The translations under genes and the position numbers were made by a program. The notes under the pieces are model-generated. The model saw nothing but the letters and a program-made list of their open reading frames with translations, was not told where the DNA came from and made no database searches. From an uncultured Coriobacteriaceae bacterium (GTDB taxonomy: Bacteria > Actinomycetota > Coriobacteriia > Coriobacteriales > Eggerthellaceae), in the NCBI GenBank assembly GCA_902768975.1, contig CACXMZ010000009.1, positions 1-64,000 of the forward strand: DNA of 64,000 nt. The letters run 5' to 3'. Positions 61,295 through 64,000 of the stretch are shown here, piece after piece (the stretch's first letter is position 1; each line of letters starts with the position of its first letter).

Positions 61295-62362
61295 ATGAAC
61301 ATCATTCTCATCGTAGATGACGACACTACGAGCCTTAAGCTCGCAAAAGGTATTTTGGACGACGAATACCGCGTGGCCACCGTAAATTCGGGTGCCATGG
61401 TCTTTAAGTACCTCACGAACAATACTCCGGACCTTATCCTGCTCGACATTAACATGCCCGACATGGACGGCTTTGAAGTCCTCGGCCGCCTGAAGGAAAA
61501 GAACGAATGGGCTTCCATCCCCGTTATCTTCTTAACGGCAAACCAGGACCCACAAAGTGAAGCGCGCTGCCTGGAAGCGGGCGCCATCGACTACGTAGGC
61601 AAGCCCTTTGTGCCGGTGGTCCTGCTCAACCGTGTGCGCCGCATTATGGAACTCTATGGCTACCGCCACCAGCTCGAATCCATGCTGGCAAACCAGTCGC
61701 AGGTAATTCTGAACCGTACCGAACGTATTGCCCGCATGCAGAACTCCATCATTTTGGGCATGGCAAACTTGATCGAATTGCGCGACAACAATACGGGCCG
61801 TCATGTGAAAAACACCCAGGTCTATGTTGAAATGATCTGCACGGCTTTGCGCGAGCGCAATCTTTTTACCACAACGCTTACCGACGACTATGTTAACAAT
61901 ACGGTTCGTGCCGCACCTTTGCACGACATCGGTAAGATCAAGATTTCTGACACTATCTTGAATAAGCCGGGCCCTTTGACCGACGAAGAATTCAAGATTA
62001 TCCAGGACCATACGCGTTATGGTGCCGACATCGTGGACGACTTGTTGGGCGACGTGGAAGAACCTGGCTACTTGGAAGTGGCGCGCGACATCGCCCTGCG
62101 TCATCATGAACGCTGGGACGGCACGGGTTACCCCGACCGCATTTCGGGCGAAAACATTCCTTTGTGCGCGCGCATCATGTCGCTTGCAGATGTCTTCGAC
62201 GCGCTCTATGAAGACCGCGTTTACAAGGCGGGTATACGCCCCATGCGTGCCTGCCTCGACATTATCGAAGACGCACGTGGCCTTCAATTCGACCCCGTAA
62301 TCACGGATGTCTTCCTTGAACTTGAACCTCAGCTCAAAGAATACCTAGGCGAAGAAGAATAA
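61295..62362 (+). CDS. Response regulator with HD-GYP phosphodiesterase domain
   Basis: N-terminal receiver: D-D-D near 8-10, phospho-acceptor Asp in L-L-D-I-N-M-P-D-M near residue 51, and K in G-K-P-F near 102. C-terminal HD-GYP: H-D-I-G-K-I-K-I, then H-H-E-R-W-D-G-T-G-Y-P and A-D-V-F-D-A-L, complete. Expected to break down cyclic di-GMP when phosphorylated. 355 residues. No GGDEF protein is in the window. The histidine kinase 47 bp downstream is the probable partner. Confidence 0.93.
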   Translation: MNIILIVDDDTTSLKLAKGILDDEYRVATVNSGAMVFKYLTNNTPDLILLDINMPDMDGFEVLGRLKEKNEWASIPVIFLTANQDPQSEARCLEAGAIDYVGKPFVPVVLLNRVRRIMELYGYRHQLESMLANQSQVILNRTERIARMQNSIILGMANLIELRDNNTGRHVKNTQVYVEMICTALRERNLFTTTLTDDYVNNTVRAAPLHDIGKIKISDTILNKPGPLTDEEFKIIQDHTRYGADIVDDLLGDVEEPGYLEVARDIALRHHERWDGTGYPDRISGENIPLCARIMSLADVFDALYEDRVYKAGIRPMRACLDIIEDARGLQFDPVITDVFLELEPQLKEYLGEEE

Positions 62363-62409
62363 TGTCCAGCACCGTAGGCAAAGCACTATAAGGACGAAAG
62401 AGAGAGCGT

Positions 62410-64000
62410 ATGGCTTTATCGGAATCGGGGCTTATCCGCGAACGTAAACGCGAGTCCCTTATTACCATTTCCTTCACCATTTTTTCGGTCTTTTTGGCCT
62501 ACGTTGCTATGAAAAATGGCTGGTCACCAGTCATTATTCCCGTTATCGCTGTTGAAGTTGCGTTTGTGTGGTGGGCATATATTTCGGGCTTCCAGGACCA
62601 CATGACACGCGCCATTGTTATTACCCTTGCTTCCTGTTTCAACATTATGTTCTATGGCGTTTATAGCTTGGACTTCATGGTTATTGTTCCCACCCTGTGC
62701 GTGTTTGCTGTGTTGTTCCATCTGTACCAGCTGCGCCCCATTATCGACATAGTCATTGGCACCCAGTTCGTCCTTTTGCTGTACCACATTTTCATTAAGC
62801 AAAGTATGGTTATCCCCGAAGGAGGCGTGGAGCTCGACCGCATGCTGCTCCAGTTCCTTTCGCTCATTATTGTCGACATGCTGTGCGTGTACGCCATTCG
62901 CCGTTCGCAGGACATGGAAGAAGAAGTTTCGGACCTCAATGAACAGATCAGCAAGGTCCAGAAGATCAAGGACGACTTCGTAGCTAACACAAGCCACGAA
63001 CTCCGCACGCCCATCAACACCGTTTCGGGCATGAGCGAAATCCTACTCGCCGAAGACTTGCCTGAAGCGGCCCACAACCATGCCCTCGACATTCAAATGA
63101 CGGGCATCGAACTGCAAACCATCGTGACCGACATTCTGGACTACGCGGCCCTCGAAGCAGGCACGCATACCTTAAGCCCGCGTGCCTACAACATCACGAG
63201 CACCATAAACGACGTCATGAACATGACGGTGTTCCAGAACCGCGAAAAGAACCTCAAGCTCATCTTCGACTGCGACCCGCGCATCCCGTGCCTGCTCTAT
63301 GGCGACGAACAGCAGCTGCGCCGCATTATGAACAACCTCATCGGCAATGCCATCAAGTTCACTAACGAAGGTGGCGTGGTGGTAAACGTTAGCTTCCGCC
63401 CCGAAGAATATGGCGTGAACCTGATCGTTTCCATCCGCGACACGGGCATTGGCATGAGCCGCGAAAGCATGGAAAAAATCTTCCAGGACTTCTACCAGGT
63501 CGACCCTGAACGCAACCGCAACGTGGAAGGCATGGGCCTGGGCCTTACCATTTCCAATGCCCTCATCAAGAAGATGGGCGGCTTCCTTACCGTGCGTAGC
63601 CAGGAAGGCAGGGGGAGCGAATTCACCTTCTCTATCCCGCAGGAAGTGCGCGACGAACGCCCGTGTATTGCGGTTACCCACCCCGACCGCGTTCGCGCCA
63701 TTTGGTACTACAACGCCGAAGAAGCCGAATCCACCATGCGCGACAGCTATATTTCGCACATTAGTCATATCGCTGAACACCTGGACATTTTCGTCCAGCG
63801 CGTTACTTCGCTTGCCGAACTCAGGCGCCGCCTGCGCCAGGGCAACTACACCCATCTGTTCATTGGCATAGAAGAATACGAAGAAGACCCAAGCTTCTTC
63901 GACACTACCGCTACCCAGCTTTCCACAGTCCTTATTTTGGACCGCCAGCATGAAGCGCCCACCAATCGCATGCATGCGCTCTATACGCCCTACAACGCCA
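62410..64000 (+). CDS. Membrane histidine kinase, cut by the window end
   Basis: The frame is open from ATG 62410 to the right edge. Five or six membrane helices (to about residue 170), a coiled coil, the phospho-His site F-V-A-N-T-S-H-E-L-R-T-P near residues 193-204, then N-L-I-G-N-A-I-K-F-T (N box), D-T-G-I-G-M-S (G1) and G-M-G-L-G-L-T-I (G2). About 110 further residues after the ATPase domain look like the start of a degenerate receiver or pseudo-receiver, as in hybrid kinases. Only the first 530 residues are visible. Confidence 0.92.
   Translation, partial: MALSESGLIRERKRESLITISFTIFSVFLAYVAMKNGWSPVIIPVIAVEVAFVWWAYISGFQDHMTRAIVITLASCFNIMFYGVYSLDFMVIVPTLCVFAVLFHLYQLRPIIDIVIGTQFVLLLYHIFIKQSMVIPEGGVELDRMLLQFLSLIIVDMLCVYAIRRSQDMEEEVSDLNEQISKVQKIKDDFVANTSHELRTPINTVSGMSEILLAEDLPEAAHNHALDIQMTGIELQTIVTDILDYAALEAGTHTLSPRAYNITSTINDVMNMTVFQNREKNLKLIFDCDPRIPCLLYGDEQQLRRIMNNLIGNAIKFTNEGGVVVNVSFRPEEYGVNLIVSIRDTGIGMSRESMEKIFQDFYQVDPERNRNVEGMGLGLTISNALIKKMGGFLTVRSQEGRGSEFTFSIPQEVRDERPCIAVTHPDRVRAIWYYNAEEAESTMRDSYISHISHIAEHLDIFVQRVTSLAELRRRLRQGNYTHLFIGIEEYEEDPSFFDTTATQLSTVLILDRQHEAPTNRMHALYTPYNA

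Overview
The window reads as chromosome of a high-GC, Gram-positive anaerobe, most likely of the class Coriobacteriia (Eggerthellaceae-like). This is an inference from gene content and style: a periplasmic-type nitrate reductase with a lipid-anchored dihaem partner, a cytochrome bd oxidase, a 2-oxoacid:ferredoxin oxidoreductase with an aryl-acetate CoA ligase, a RecJ-helicase fusion, a single-chain PurL of clostridial type, and strong use of GAA and GAC codons. I would not name a species. No insertion sequence, prophage, CRISPR array or rRNA was found. Genes are dense and mostly on the + strand; the minus-strand genes are the divIC-like gene, the PAP2 gene, purL and a run of three membrane transport genes.

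Layout. 1-2402: 3' part of an AT-richer repeat-containing surface protein, probably accessory. 2408-5548: divIC-like gene, then moeA, mogA and a ModE-like regulator (molybdenum cofactor). 5593-12804: yebC, ppx, tRNA-Leu, a polyprenyl synthase, a peptidoglycan-binding protein, glmU, prs, pth. 13065-20227: recJ-helicase fusion, rel, a metallo-beta-lactamase-fold hydrolase, a DUF47 protein. 20403-26221: PAP2 phosphatase, SRP RNA, DedA protein, dnaX, ybaB, recR, dgt. 26452-33492 (minus): purL, K+ channel, ClC protein, NSS transporter. 33584-37982: acidic protein, then rpsF-ssb-rpsR-rplI and dnaB. 38036-45484: yhaO-yhaN, purA-purD, a HemN-like radical SAM enzyme. 45665-48956: cydAB and a His-rich MarR regulator. 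49075-54970: tRNA-Phe, a DUF4013 protein, purE-iorA-iorB-paaK. 55197-61154: napG-napA-napB, napD-napH and a CPWC lipoprotein. 61295-64000: an HD-GYP response regulator and a histidine kinase cut by the window end.

How the parts fit. The Moco genes at the left supply the cofactor that NapA at the right needs; NapG and NapH would feed quinol electrons to NapA without NapC. CydAB offers a second terminal oxidase for trace oxygen, with a redox- or metal-type MarR regulator just downstream. IorAB and PaaK can oxidise aryl-pyruvates to aryl-acetates and save ATP. Purine synthesis genes (prs, purL, purA, purD, purE) are scattered.

The most unusual non-coding signal is a family of about 130-bp intergenic repeats (three near-complete copies and one fragment). 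Their two hairpins carry paired substitutions that keep base pairing, so the structure appears to be under selection. Other non-coding signals are an 11-bp-period repeat array upstream of rpsF, nested inverted repeats in the cydA promoter, a possible attenuator before purE, two probable leaderless mRNAs, and a candidate small RNA between dgt and purL.
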